Of a DNA stretch of 64,000 nucleotides, positions 1-8,898 are shown piece after piece. The stretch lies in the NCBI GenBank assembly GCA_002840565.1, contig PHBK01000010.1, positions 122,375 to 186,374 on the forward strand, in the 5' to 3' direction. The notes below the pieces were generated by a model, which searched no databases, was not told the origin of the DNA, and saw only the letters and a list, made by a program, of their open reading frames with translations. Source of the DNA: Deltaproteobacteria bacterium HGW-Deltaproteobacteria-12 (lineage in GTDB: Bacteria > Desulfobacterota > Syntrophia > Syntrophales > Smithellaceae). How positions within the stretch are numbered: the stretch's first letter is position 1; each line of letters starts with the position of its first letter. The position numbers and the translations under genes were made by a program.

Positions 1-100
1 GAAACGCCTCTCAGGCGTTGTGGCAATCTAATATTGTCAAGAGTTTGTGAGATTGCTTCACTCATTACATTCGTTCGCAAAGACATTACGACACAGTCTC
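1..100. repeat. Partial palindromic repeat at window edge
   Basis: A hairpin (AACGCCT/AGGCGTT) at 3-19 is followed by a segment with the inverted CAATCT/AGATTG core and a CGTTCGCAAAGAC stretch also found in the longer palindromic elements at 3.4, 27.0, 33.5 and 39.2 kb. It ends in CGACACAGTCTC, the terminal sequence of the different element at 5700-5903. The left side lies outside the window, so this may be a truncated or composite copy. Confidence 0.5.
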
Positions 101-273
101 GTCCGGCTGGGCTGACCGGCATGCCCGTCACAAAATAAAAATATTTACTTCCTTAAGCCTGCTGCGAATGATATATAATACTCTCAATTGCTGTAAGAAT
201 ATTTATCTATACCAAAAGAAAACTGATTGCTATTCTTTGACCTCTTCGGTCTTTAAAAAGGAGATGCTGACCT

Positions 274-1356
274 ATGACAGGTAAAGAGAGGATTATCACG
301 GCGCTGAGCCTTCAGCAACCCGACCGCGTTCCTCTGTATATTCATGGCATTAATGAAGCCCCGATCATTGGCATCGGAAAACACCTAACTGACGGCCTGC
401 CCGCAACCAAACAGTTTTATCAGATGAATGATTCCGAGAAAATGAAGCTCTTGGATACCCTTTTTCTCATTCATGAAGCCTTCGGCGTTGACGGGTTCAC
501 CTCTTTTGAAATTGGACACGAAGCTGAAATAAATGAACAGGATATTCAGGATGACTGGGGTGTGGTTTACAGGCGCAATCCCCACGGCCTGCCGGTTCCC
601 ATCGGACACCCTTTAAAAGAGGCGAGTGACCTCCATAATTTCCCCATACCGGAACCGCAGCGTGCACACCTTCTGCTGCTTGATCTGGGCAGAGAAAGGT
701 TTAAGGGAGATGTGGCCCTCTTCTGGCTGATGCGCGGAGTTTTTGTGCACAGCTGGAGATTGACCGGAATGGAAAACTACATGATCAACCTCTTTGAGCG
801 TCCGGAATTTATCCATCGCATTGCAGCTATGGTAACGGAGTACAATTTGCAGCAGCTGGAGATGCTGGCTGCGGCGGGGATTGATGTCCTCGTTGTAGAA
901 GACGATATTGCCACAACCCACAGCCTCCTTATCTCCCCGAAGCATTTTAGAGAGTTTGTCAACCCTTACAACAGAAAACTTGTCGCCCGCGCCCATGAGC
1001 TGGGGCTGAAAGTTGTACGACACAGCGACGGCAATCTCTGGTCGATTATGGATGTGCTCATTGATTCGGGATATGACGGGATCAACCCCCTGGAGCCGCA
1101 GGCCGGCATGGACCTGCAGAAAGTCAAGGAGGCCTACGGAGATAAGATCTGCCTGCTGGGCAATATTGACTGCAAAGAACTTCTCTGTTCGGGAACTCCC
1201 GATCAGGTGGATGCTGCGGTTAAGCATGCTATTGCAGCTGCGGCCAAAGGCGGAGGATACATCCTCTGTGACTCCAACTCCCTGCATCCGGGGGTCAACC
1301 CGGAAAACTGCATCGCAATGTTCGAGGCGACAAAAAAATATGGACTCTATAAATAA
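274..1356 (+). CDS. UroD-family (MtaA/CmuA-type) methyltransferase
   Basis: This 360-residue protein has the uroporphyrinogen-decarboxylase-like barrel used by corrinoid-dependent methyltransferases. The N-terminus (MTGKERIITAL, QPDRVP) is typical, and the C-terminal half carries RHSDGN, LLGNIDC and LCDSNSLHPG, which supply the His and Cys residues expected at the zinc/substrate site of the MtaA/CmuA branch. True heme-pathway UroD lacks these and normally sits among heme genes. The start at 274 has a good AAGGAG site about 10 bases upstream. The next gene, an MFS carrier, overlaps its stop by 17 bases, so the two are probably co-translated as a substrate carrier plus methyltransferase. A CmuA-like fusion and an MtrH-like gene nearby support a role in methyl-group transfer from an O-, N- or S-methyl compound. 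The methyl donor is unknown. Confidence 0.8.
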   Translation: MTGKERIITALSLQQPDRVPLYIHGINEAPIIGIGKHLTDGLPATKQFYQMNDSEKMKLLDTLFLIHEAFGVDGFTSFEIGHEAEINEQDIQDDWGVVYRRNPHGLPVPIGHPLKEASDLHNFPIPEPQRAHLLLLDLGRERFKGDVALFWLMRGVFVHSWRLTGMENYMINLFERPEFIHRIAAMVTEYNLQQLEMLAAAGIDVLVVEDDIATTHSLLISPKHFREFVNPYNRKLVARAHELGLKVVRHSDGNLWSIMDVLIDSGYDGINPLEPQAGMDLQKVKEAYGDKICLLGNIDCKELLCSGTPDQVDAAVKHAIAAAAKGGGYILCDSNSLHPGVNPENCIAMFEATKKYGLYK

Positions 1357-2638
1357 CTCATCGGCCCCCAAAAAACGTCTGGTAATTTCATCGCCGTACA
1401 GCATTTTTATCCTGCTGTTCCTGCTTTATATGTTCGACTACATTGACAGGATGGTCATCGTTTCGCTTTTCCCTTTTCTCAAACTGGAGTGGGGTATAAC
1501 CGACACGCAATGCGGGCTGCTCGTTTCCGCCGTGTACTGGTCTATTCTTATTTTTACCCTGCCGGTATCCATTCTTATCGACAGGTGGAGCAGAATTAAA
1601 AGCATCGGTATTATGGCCGTACTCTGGAGTGTCGCTACACTTATCGGTGCTTTTACAAAAAACTTTGGACAGCTTTTCGCGGTCAGAACGGCGATCGGCC
1701 TTGGCGAAGCAGGTTATGCTCCCGGCGGAACCGCCATGATATCTGCGCTCTTTCCCAAGGAGAAAAGGGCGAAGATTCTGGGAATATGGAATGCCTCCAT
1801 CCCTCTGGGCAGCGCCCTTGGTATTGCTCTGGGCGGGATCATCGCCGATCACTTCGGCTGGCGGCATGCCCTGGGTATCGTGGCTATTCCCGGTCTTTTC
1901 ATCGCTTTGCTTTTCTTTTATGCCAGGGATTATGAAACCGTCGCGCTGACGAGGTTTACGGGAGACAAAAATAATCAGACAGAATTAAAGATGCGCTGGC
2001 GCGAAATTGCAGCGCATTTATTGGGGAATAAAACGCTGCTGTTCAACAATCTCGGATTTGCCGCCAACACATTTGTCACCACGGCCATGATGACATGGCT
2101 TCCCAGCTATTTTCAAAGAACCGAAGGAATATCGATGAGCAGTGCCTCGACGAAAGGCGGCGCCGTAATGCTGCTGGCGATAATCGGCGCTCCCTTAGGC
2201 GGATATCTGGCGGATAAATGGCTGAAAAGCCGGAGGAATGCCCGACTTCTTTTTCCGTCGCTGTCCTCCTGTTTGACGGCAATTCTGCTTTTTATTGCCT
2301 TCATGTTTGTCCGGGGCAATGCGCAATATGCAGTTCTGCTGGCAGTTGGAGTCGCCGCTGTTTCTTTTGTGCCGGCTGCCGTTGCTGTGACCCAGGATGT
2401 TGTCCATCCCGGCATCAGGGCCGTATCACTGAGCTTGTGCGTCATTGTACAGCATATACTCGGCAGTTCCCTGGGGCCTCCCGTTATCGGCGCTCTTTCG
2501 GATGCGTTCGGACTGGAGACGGCACTGACCTTCCTGCCGGCCTTTGCCTTGCTGGCGGGCATTCTATTTTTTGTCGGTTCTTTTTTCTACGATTCAGATG
2601 CGAAGCCGGTGGAAAAACTGGAAGCTTTAACCAAGTGA
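1340..2638 (+). CDS. MFS transporter (organic anion/sugar acid type)
   Basis: About 432 residues with twelve predicted hydrophobic segments. The loop after helix 2 reads DRWSRIKSIG, and helix 4-5 contains a GLGEAGYAPGG stretch typical of the anion:cation symporter branch of the major facilitator superfamily. The reading frame is open further upstream, but that part overlaps the methyltransferase in another frame and is not membrane-like. I place the start at ATG 1340 (MDSINNSSAPKKR), inside the last codons of the upstream gene, implying translational coupling. Its stop overlaps by 12 bases the end of the convergent gene at 2627-3349. It probably imports the methylated substrate used by its neighbour; the substrate is not evident. 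Confidence 0.8.
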   Translation: MDSINNSSAPKKRLVISSPYSIFILLFLLYMFDYIDRMVIVSLFPFLKLEWGITDTQCGLLVSAVYWSILIFTLPVSILIDRWSRIKSIGIMAVLWSVATLIGAFTKNFGQLFAVRTAIGLGEAGYAPGGTAMISALFPKEKRAKILGIWNASIPLGSALGIALGGIIADHFGWRHALGIVAIPGLFIALLFFYARDYETVALTRFTGDKNNQTELKMRWREIAAHLLGNKTLLFNNLGFAANTFVTTAMMTWLPSYFQRTEGISMSSASTKGGAVMLLAIIGAPLGGYLADKWLKSRRNARLLFPSLSSCLTAILLFIAFMFVRGNAQYAVLLAVGVAAVSFVPAAVAVTQDVVHPGIRAVSLSLCVIVQHILGSSLGPPVIGALSDAFGLETALTFLPAFALLAGILFFVGSFFYDSDAKPVEKLEALTK

Positions 2639-3349
2639 CATCTTGCGATCACGATAAAGACAATTTTTGACATCGCAAACACGGCAGACATAGGGATTAA
2701 AAGACACATCTTCCCCGATGCCGATAATGCCGCTGACTGATTTCAGGGGATGCATCAGAGCTGCACCGGATAATCTGATGGAGCAAAAATTATCCGGCAG
2801 CAAAGAAAACAGTTTGTGTTGTTCGGACACATGCCAGCGGCAATATCCCGGACTAAACCGGTTGGATATTTTCAATCCTGCCGCGGTCATTTGTTGAGAC
2901 AGCATCAATTGCATCCTGTCCACAGCAGCTTCCACGACTTCCGAACCGACTACATCAATAATATAGCCTGCTGTCAGGTCGCCTTCCGCCATAAATTTCT
3001 TTGACCAATCGCTGATCCCCTGCCCTGCCGTGCAGGCAAATATGGCAACGCTCCCGGCGCTTTTTATTTGCCTGTAAATAATTTCGTGCAGATGGAAATC
3101 AACATTTTCAACAAACAATTGGCAAGTCTGATTGTTAAACCGGAGATTATCCTTAATTATAAATCCACCCTGAATGTGGCAATGGTCGGCGGCAGAAGAA
3201 AGTATTTCTTTTATGATTTTGGTCAATGTTGCCGGAATGGCTCCCGGTTTATAGCCTATTACGGTTTCCAGTTTCGCTCCCGTAATTGCCAGTTCGTGAA
3301 AAGAAAATTCATACGTAAAAACTTTATTAATTAAATCTGCTTTCTGCAT
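2627..3349 (-). CDS. MetH-activation-domain protein with C-terminal Cys cluster
   Basis: A 240-residue protein resembling the activation (SAM-binding) domain of B12-dependent methionine synthase. It has the RFSPGYCRW element that corresponds to the RxxxGY SAM motif, followed by SEQHKLFSLLP and a LHP/SGIIGIG region. The last 20 residues add CRVCDVKNC (CX2CX4C), suggesting a metal or Fe-S site absent from MetH itself. Stand-alone proteins of this kind in anaerobes are thought to help reactivate or methylate corrinoid proteins. Its position between two corrinoid methyltransferase genes fits that idea, which remains inference. It converges on the MFS gene with a 12-base overlap. The ATG at 3349 is followed by MQKADLINK. 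Confidence 0.7.
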   Translation of the reverse strand: MQKADLINKVFTYEFSFHELAITGAKLETVIGYKPGAIPATLTKIIKEILSSAADHCHIQGGFIIKDNLRFNNQTCQLFVENVDFHLHEIIYRQIKSAGSVAIFACTAGQGISDWSKKFMAEGDLTAGYIIDVVGSEVVEAAVDRMQLMLSQQMTAAGLKISNRFSPGYCRWHVSEQHKLFSLLPDNFCSIRLSGAALMHPLKSVSGIIGIGEDVSFNPYVCRVCDVKNCLYRDRKMSLG

Positions 3350-3380
3350 CGAGCAATTCCGCGATCTGTTTATATTTTAG

Positions 3381-3533
3381 CCCAGATTACGCAATATAAT
3401 AATAATTTATAAAACAACGGTCTTTGCGAGGAACGAAGTGACGAAGCAATCTCATATAATCAATACTTAGATTGCTTCGCTTTGCTCGCAATGACAATCT
3501 CTCTAAACCTTTATGCCCTGTTACGTAATCTGG
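3381..3533. repeat. Palindromic MITE-like element, copy A
   Basis: About 153 bp bounded by CCCAGATTACGCAATA on the left and the imperfect complement TTACGTAATCTGG on the right. Internally it carries inverted GCGAGGAACGAAGTGACGAAGCAATCT / AGATTGCTTCGCTTTGCTCGC arms. It sits just upstream of the minus-strand gene start at 3349. Other full copies are at 27026, 33476 and 39157. It has no coding capacity. Confidence 0.85.
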
Positions 3534-3569
3534 ATTTGTTCAATTTAGATCGGTATCCCGACATTGTCA

Positions 3570-3616
3570 ACATCCAAAACTAATGATCTCGTAAAAACTA
3601 CCACATCCAAAACTAA
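3570..3616 (+). repeat. Short direct repeat upstream of CmuA-like gene
   Basis: The 14-mer ACATCCAAAACTAA occurs at 3570-3583 and again at 3603-3616, a 33-base period. It lies 100-150 bases before the start of the CmuA-like fusion gene. It could be a tandem activator site or chance; no promoter boxes are clear here. Confidence 0.3.
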
Positions 3617-3717
3617 ACATAAGGCATTATCCGGGGTTACTTTCTCATTGACAATGAGACGCCGCTTATGTCAATTATCAAAAGCAGCGGCACAATACCT
3701 TCAGGGGGATAATCAAC

Positions 3718-5676
3718 ATGATGACTTCCAAGCAAAGGATTCTTAAGGTAATGAGGGGCGAGATGGTCGATGTGATCCCATTCGTGCCCAGATTGGATCT
3801 CTGGTGGCTGAGCAATGCCACGAGAGGCTCTCTGCCCAAAAAATATGAAGGCATGATGCCGGACGACATATCGCGTGCCGAGGGTTGGCCGCTCTACCAC
3901 ATGGTGCCGAATTTTGCTGATGTGAGCAGCATGGACGACGTTCTTCATCGGGCCCTGGGCCTTTTCAATTTCCGGCAATCCGCCTACGGATGGAAATTTA
4001 CCGATAATATCAAAGTGGTGACTCAGACCAACGAACAGGGTATGCAAATTATCGAATATCATACACCGGTGGGAGTGGTCCGGACGATAGGGGGGCTTAC
4101 GGATGCCGGGAAGCGTTCCGGTTCGTCCCTGGGCTGGGTGCAGGAACATCCGATAAAAAAAGTTACCGATTATAAAATCCTCGGATGCCTATTTGAAAAC
4201 ATCGAGGTCTTTAAGCAATATGATTCCTGCAAAGAATATATCGATAAGGTAGGTGACGATGGAGTCGTTGCGGTGGGGGGGCCAACCCTGGCGGCTTCAC
4301 CAATGCATATGATCCAAAAGGATTTAATCGATACCACCAAATTTTTCTATGATTATAAAGATAATTATCGCGAAATGAGGGAACTGGCGGACAAGATAGA
4401 AGTTTATTTTAACAAAGTTCTCGCCATCGTCGCGGACTCGCCGGCGGAGGTCGTTTTATGGGGGGCGAATTACGACGACATGATAACCTACCCGCCGTAT
4501 TTCGAAAAAGAAATAAGCCCGTGGTTGAGAAAAGTATCCGCCGCCCTGAACAGCAAGGGGAAAATTCTGGCGACGCATACCGATGGCGAAAATTTCGGGC
4601 TTATGGACGCGATCTATAATTGCGGAGCACATGTCGCGGAATCGGTTACGCCTTATCCCATGACCAAAGTAAAGATCGAAGAATACTACAGACGCTGGAA
4701 AGATAAAATCACCATCATGGGAGGAATACCGGAAAGCATGCTGCTGGATGTTTCCATCAAAGAAGATGAATTCGAAGCTTTTCTTGACGGATGTTTCCGC
4801 GATTTGATTCCCGGAGACCGCATAATCTTCGGAACGGCTGATTCCACCCCTCCGGATGCTTCCTTTGATCGCCTGCGGCGCATCTCTGACCGTATCGAAA
4901 AAGAAGGACGCCTCCCGCTGGCCGGTAAGAAATATCCACAGGTTATATCAAAAAGCGGCGCAACGTTAAAAGCTCCGCCAACAAAAAATGAAAATGAAAA
5001 TAATCTGCAGAAAGGTGCTCAAACAAATGAGAAAGAAGATATGAATATGGAAATGCTCAGACAAATAGCGGCAAAAGTCGAAGAAGGAGATGCAGCTGCA
5101 ATTAAAACATTGGTACAGCAGTGCCTGTCACAAAATATCAGCCCGGGCGATATTTTATACAAAGGGCTGGTCGCAGGCATGGAGCCGGTAGGCGTTAAAT
5201 TCAAGAAGAATGAGGTCTTCATCCCGGAAGTTCTCATGGCTGCGCGCGCAATGAAGGTTGGTCTCGAGCTCATCAAGCCGAAACTTGCCGAGACCAAAAC
5301 GGAAAGCAAGGGCAAAATATTGATCGGGACCGTAAGGGAGGACATGCACGATATCGGAAAAAACATTGTAGCCGTGATGTTCGAAGGCGCCGGTTACGAA
5401 GTGATCGATCTCGGGATTGACGTCAGCAATGAAAAATTTGTCGAAGCCGCAAAAACACACGGCGATGCCAAAATACTGGGGCTTTCCGCACTGTTGACGA
5501 CAACTATGCCGTACATGAAAGAAGTAATCGATGCGGTGCGAAAAGTATCGCCGGATTTGAAAATTATCGTGGGCGGGGCACCGGTGTCCCAGGCATATGC
5601 CGATGAAATAAAGGCCGATGCTTACGCGGCCGACGCCGCATCCTCCGTGGATATTGTAAAACGTCTGTTGGATTGA
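3718..5676 (+). CDS. CmuA-like fusion: UroD-family methyltransferase + corrinoid protein
   Basis: 652 residues in two modules. Residues 1 to about 400 form a UroD-family methyltransferase (HTDGENFG around residue 284, then NCGAHVAES and a GDRIIFGTADSTPP C-terminal motif). A charged Asn/Lys/Glu-rich linker spans about 408-442. Residues about 443-652 match a complete corrinoid-binding protein of the MtaC/MtbC type: a helical cap (NMEMLRQIAAKVEEGD), the B12 motif DMHDIG with cobalt-ligand His544, and the IGLSALLTTTMP/GGAPVS region. This architecture is that of CmuA, the chloromethane methyltransferase. The following MtrH-like gene would be the CmuB counterpart. Methyl transfer from a substrate to its own cobalamin is therefore expected; the substrate cannot be read. 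ATG 3718 or 3721 is the start, behind AGGGGGAT. An internal ATG near 5041 could also yield a free corrinoid domain. Confidence 0.85.
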   Translation: MMTSKQRILKVMRGEMVDVIPFVPRLDLWWLSNATRGSLPKKYEGMMPDDISRAEGWPLYHMVPNFADVSSMDDVLHRALGLFNFRQSAYGWKFTDNIKVVTQTNEQGMQIIEYHTPVGVVRTIGGLTDAGKRSGSSLGWVQEHPIKKVTDYKILGCLFENIEVFKQYDSCKEYIDKVGDDGVVAVGGPTLAASPMHMIQKDLIDTTKFFYDYKDNYREMRELADKIEVYFNKVLAIVADSPAEVVLWGANYDDMITYPPYFEKEISPWLRKVSAALNSKGKILATHTDGENFGLMDAIYNCGAHVAESVTPYPMTKVKIEEYYRRWKDKITIMGGIPESMLLDVSIKEDEFEAFLDGCFRDLIPGDRIIFGTADSTPPDASFDRLRRISDRIEKEGRLPLAGKKYPQVISKSGATLKAPPTKNENENNLQKGAQTNEKEDMNMEMLRQIAAKVEEGDAAAIKTLVQQCLSQNISPGDILYKGLVAGMEPVGVKFKKNEVFIPEVLMAARAMKVGLELIKPKLAETKTESKGKILIGTVREDMHDIGKNIVAVMFEGAGYEVIDLGIDVSNEKFVEAAKTHGDAKILGLSALLTTTMPYMKEVIDAVRKVSPDLKIIVGGAPVSQAYADEIKADAYAADAASSVDIVKRLLD

Positions 5677-5699
5677 ATAAATACTGGACACCGGTTTTC

Positions 5700-5903
5700 G
5701 AGACTGTGTCACAATAGGTGAAATTGTCATTTCATGTCCTCCGCTGGCGGAGGTGTCACGTAGTGACGGAGGTGGACTAAGTAGTGCCAAGGTGTAAATT
5801 ATGAATATTACGGCCACTTCAAAAATATCCACCCCCTTACCCCCGCCAGCGGGGGACACTACGATAGACTGCAACCAGCAGCTTTCAATTATGACACAGT
5901 CTC
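5700..5903. repeat. Inverted-repeat element with GAGACTGTGTCA ends
   Basis: The spacer between the CmuA-like and MtrH-like genes is bounded by GAGACTGTGTCACAA at 5700 and TTATGACACAGTCTC ending at 5903, a 15-base terminal inverted repeat with one mismatch. Inside are two further small hairpins (CCTCCGCTGGCGGAGG and CCCCCGCCAGCGGGGG). The same terminus appears at about 89-100. There is no ORF; I read it as a non-autonomous mobile element interrupting a transcription unit. Confidence 0.65.
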
Positions 5904-5975
5904 TTTTACCGGTGTGAAGGACTTTTTACTAGACCATAACGCTTGACGCTATAACGTAACAAAAAAGAGGAAATT

Positions 5976-6770
5976 ATGATCATCGTCGGGGAAAAAATTA
6001 ATTCCACCCGCAAGCCGATTGCCGAAGCTATTGCCGCGAGGGATAAAGAACACATCCAAAAAGAAGCGCAAGCCCAGAGCGAGGCCGGCGCGGACTATAT
6101 AGATGTCAATGCAGCGGCATTTATGGAGAAAGAAGCGGAATGCCTCCAATGGGTAATAGAAGCAGTGCAGGAAGCAACGGAAACTCCGTTGTGTCTGGAC
6201 AGCCCCGATCCGGCGGTAATCAAAAAAGTTATTCCCCTGGCAAAAATACCTCCCATGATTAATTCCATCAACCTGGAACCGTCTCGTCTGGAGGCCCTTC
6301 TTCCTCTGATTCGCGACTACAGCGCAACAGTCATCGGCCTTTGCCAGACTAAAGAACAGATGGGAAAAACCGTGCAGGAAAAAGTTGCCATAGCGGGACG
6401 CCTGGTCGAAAAGATTACAGCAGCGGGCATCGGCATAAATTCACTCTATATAGATCCCCTGGTCTTTCCGGTGGGCACAGACACTAAGTCGGTAAGCGCA
6501 ACTCTGGATGCAATTGAGATCATCATGAAACAATTTAACGGCGTGCATACAATATGCGGGCTCACCAATGTTTCTCACGGTCTTCCCCAGCGCAAACTGA
6601 TTAATCGCACTCTGCTGGCAGAGGCCATAGCCCGGGGACTCGATGCGGCAATACTTGATCCCACAGACAGGCAGCTTGTCAGTGTCATGCGAGCCGCTCT
6701 GATGCTGATGGGAAAGGATGAATTTTGCATGGAGTACATAAAGGCTTTCCGGAAAGGCCAGCTCGAGTGA
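5976..6770 (+). CDS. MtrH/CmuB-like methyltetrahydrofolate:corrinoid methyltransferase
   Basis: 264 residues of the pterin-binding (DHPS-like) barrel family that includes AcsE, MtrH and CmuB. Recognisable stretches are MIIVGEKINSTRK at the N-terminus, AGADYIDVNAAA for the pterin pocket, LCLDSPDP, and the late GLTNVSHGLPQR segment. It would move the methyl group from a methylcobalamin protein (the CmuA-like gene just upstream) to tetrahydrofolate in the cytoplasm, feeding the folate branch of one-carbon metabolism. The ATG at 5976 follows AAGAGGAAA. About 300 bases, mostly a mobile-type repeat, separate it from its probable partner. Confidence 0.85.
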   Translation: MIIVGEKINSTRKPIAEAIAARDKEHIQKEAQAQSEAGADYIDVNAAAFMEKEAECLQWVIEAVQEATETPLCLDSPDPAVIKKVIPLAKIPPMINSINLEPSRLEALLPLIRDYSATVIGLCQTKEQMGKTVQEKVAIAGRLVEKITAAGIGINSLYIDPLVFPVGTDTKSVSATLDAIEIIMKQFNGVHTICGLTNVSHGLPQRKLINRTLLAEAIARGLDAAILDPTDRQLVSVMRAALMLMGKDEFCMEYIKAFRKGQLE

Positions 6771-6901
6771 TTATTTTATCTATAACCTGAATATTTCCTG
6801 CTCTTCTGAATCCCCCCGGAAAAACCAAAAGCCGCGGGGTAGAAATGAACAAAGGTTGCATGTGAGAGGTGACCTCATTATCAAAGGATTTATCGCCTGC
6901 C

Positions 6902-8761
6902 ATGAATGATCATAAAATTCATCCTAAAGATAAAACCGTTGGGGACGACGGGGCCGAAAGAAGCCCGGAGATCACTGAGGGATCCCCGCAAGACAGCCGG
7001 CCGGTCAACCGCCAGTTCGGCAAGCAAGCAGGCGAAAGCGAAGAACAGATCATGAAGTCCCTGATCAAGTACGAAAAACTGCTTGATGAAATTGAGGATT
7101 CCGTTGGTGAAGTTGACCTGCACGGCAAAATTACCTTTGTCAACAACGCTTCGTGTAAAATATGGGGTCGTCCAAAAGAAGAACTGATTGGATTGACTCG
7201 TAAAGCATACGCTGACCGACTGAATCAGAGAATCATTGTTGACGAATACAGGCAGGTGTTTAAAACCGGTATTCCGCGGCAGGTGACTTATGAAATCATC
7301 CGTTTCGACGGTAAACGCCGGACTGTTGAAGATTCAGTTAGTCCTTTGCGCGACAAAAATGGAGAAATTGTCGGGTTTCGTGCGGTCGGAAGAGACATAA
7401 CCGAACGTAAACTTGTGGAGAAAGAATTATCAGAACATCGCAGCCGCCTGGATGCAATTTTCAGCAGCGTCAAGGAAGCCATTATTACCGTAGACACGGA
7501 CTTTAAAGTTACGGAAGCCAACAAAGCGGCATTATCAATCTGCGGCCTCAGAGCGCAGGAGATGATCGGCAAAGCTTTTAATGATTGTCCTATGCAATGC
7601 AGCCGAACCTGCAGCGATATGTTCCGGCAAACCATCACCAGTAAATCGCAAATTGTGGAGTACCGGATCGAATGCGGCCACAAGCAGAAGCTGGAGCAGC
7701 AAGTCAGTGTTACCTGTGTGCCCCTGCGGGATGAAAACGGTCTTTACTCCGGTGCGGTCATGGTAGTGCGGGACATCACGTTGCTGCAGAAGCTGGAAAA
7801 AGAATTAAAAGAACGCCATCAATTTCACCATCTGATCGGCCGCAGCAAAATTATGCAGGATATTTACCGGCTGATGGAAGACCTGGTCAATGTGGAGACG
7901 ACAGTCCTCGTTACAGGCGAAAGCGGGACAGGCAAGGAACTTGTAGCCCGGGCGTTGCATTACAGCGGTGGGCGCGCCTTCAATCCCTTTGTGGCGGTTA
8001 ATTGTTCCGCCTTAACGGAAAACCTGCTGGAATCCGAACTTTTCGGACATGTCAGAGGGGCTTTTACGGGAGCCATCAAAGACAAACCGGGACGTTTCCA
8101 GGCGGCCAACGGGGGCACTATCCTGCTTGATGAAATTGGTGACATATCACCGCTGGTGCAATTAAAGCTTCTGCGGGTGTTGCAGGAAAAGATTGTGGAG
8201 CGGGTCGGGGACTCTGAGCCGCTGAAAGTAGATGTTCGGGTTATTGCCAGCACCAACAAGGATTTGAAAGAAAAGGTAAAGCGCGGTGAGTTTCGGGAAG
8301 ATCTCTACTACCGTCTCAAGGTTGTAGAAGTTCATTTGCCTCCCCTCCGCGAACGCCGGGAAGACCTGCCGCTGCTGATCGAACATTTTTGTCGTTTATT
8401 CAATGAACGATTCCATCGAACCATCGAGGGCGTCTCTCAGGAAGCTCTCAATATCTTCATGCAATATCCCTGGAAAGGCAATGTCCGGGAATTGGAACAT
8501 GCCCTCGAGCATGCTTTTATTCTCTGTCATAGCTCTTTAATTACTCTAAAACATCTGCCGGGGGAACTCCAGGATTATGGTTTATCTGAGCGCGCTGTCG
8601 GACCAAAGGCCATTTTGCCAACTGCCCTCAGTGCCAGGGAAATTACCACTGCCCTCAACAAAGTCCGCTGGAATAAAACAAAGGCAGCCCGGCTTCTCGG
8701 CATCAGCCGCCGGACCATTCATCGAAAAATCAACGAGTTTAAAATCAATCAAGACGTATAA
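6902..8761 (+). CDS. Sigma54-dependent transcriptional regulator with two PAS domains
   Basis: About 619 residues. After a polar leader come two PAS domains (roughly 55-180 and 185-305), each ending in an RDITxRK/RDITLLQK-type junction, with no receiver domain. The AAA+ domain follows: Walker A GESGTGKE, sigma54-contact loop GAFTGA, Walker B ILLDEIGD. A Fis-type helix-turn-helix closes the protein (AARLLGISRRTIHRKI). The second PAS holds several Cys (CxMQCSRTCSDM), which might bind a cofactor. The start is uncertain: GTG 6869 has a purine run abutting it, while ATG 6902 has AAAGGA 14 bases upstream. It lies directly before a sigma54-type promoter and a large catabolic run, so it is the likely local activator, responding to redox or substrate state. 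Confidence 0.85.
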   Translation: MNDHKIHPKDKTVGDDGAERSPEITEGSPQDSRPVNRQFGKQAGESEEQIMKSLIKYEKLLDEIEDSVGEVDLHGKITFVNNASCKIWGRPKEELIGLTRKAYADRLNQRIIVDEYRQVFKTGIPRQVTYEIIRFDGKRRTVEDSVSPLRDKNGEIVGFRAVGRDITERKLVEKELSEHRSRLDAIFSSVKEAIITVDTDFKVTEANKAALSICGLRAQEMIGKAFNDCPMQCSRTCSDMFRQTITSKSQIVEYRIECGHKQKLEQQVSVTCVPLRDENGLYSGAVMVVRDITLLQKLEKELKERHQFHHLIGRSKIMQDIYRLMEDLVNVETTVLVTGESGTGKELVARALHYSGGRAFNPFVAVNCSALTENLLESELFGHVRGAFTGAIKDKPGRFQAANGGTILLDEIGDISPLVQLKLLRVLQEKIVERVGDSEPLKVDVRVIASTNKDLKEKVKRGEFREDLYYRLKVVEVHLPPLRERREDLPLLIEHFCRLFNERFHRTIEGVSQEALNIFMQYPWKGNVRELEHALEHAFILCHSSLITLKHLPGELQDYGLSERAVGPKAILPTALSAREITTALNKVRWNKTKAARLLGISRRTIHRKINEFKINQDV

Positions 8762-8783
8762 AAAAGTGCGCCATGTCGCTACT

Positions 8784-8795
8784 TGTGACGTCACA
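8784..8795. promoter_or_regulatory. Perfect 12-bp palindrome, possible enhancer site
   Basis: TGTGACGTCACA is a perfect palindrome about 105 bases upstream of the sigma54-type promoter. That is the usual distance for an enhancer-binding protein site, and a sigma54 regulator gene ends just before it. Assignment is inference. Confidence 0.4.
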
Positions 8796-8898
8796 CATTG
8801 GGTCGTGGCACATTTATGAGACGTCTTTATATCCTGATTTATTTGCTATCATATCATTATCATTAACAATTTAATATTTATTACATTGATTAAGAAGT

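Noticed and set aside
274-1356. Heme-pathway uroporphyrinogen decarboxylase
   Set aside because: The His/Cys pattern and the neighbourhood point to the methyltransferase branch of the family.
613-1404. Long minus-strand frame opposite the first methyltransferase
   Set aside because: It is a shadow of a well-defined gene, with no site or family features.
3534-3717. Possible cobalamin riboswitch before the corrinoid fusion gene
   Set aside because: I could not find the conserved B12-box or stem arrangement; only a short direct repeat and a ribosome-binding site are present.
8806-8822. Second sigma54 promoter (TGGCACATTTATGAGA)
   Set aside because: The GC of the -12 box is absent at the required spacing.
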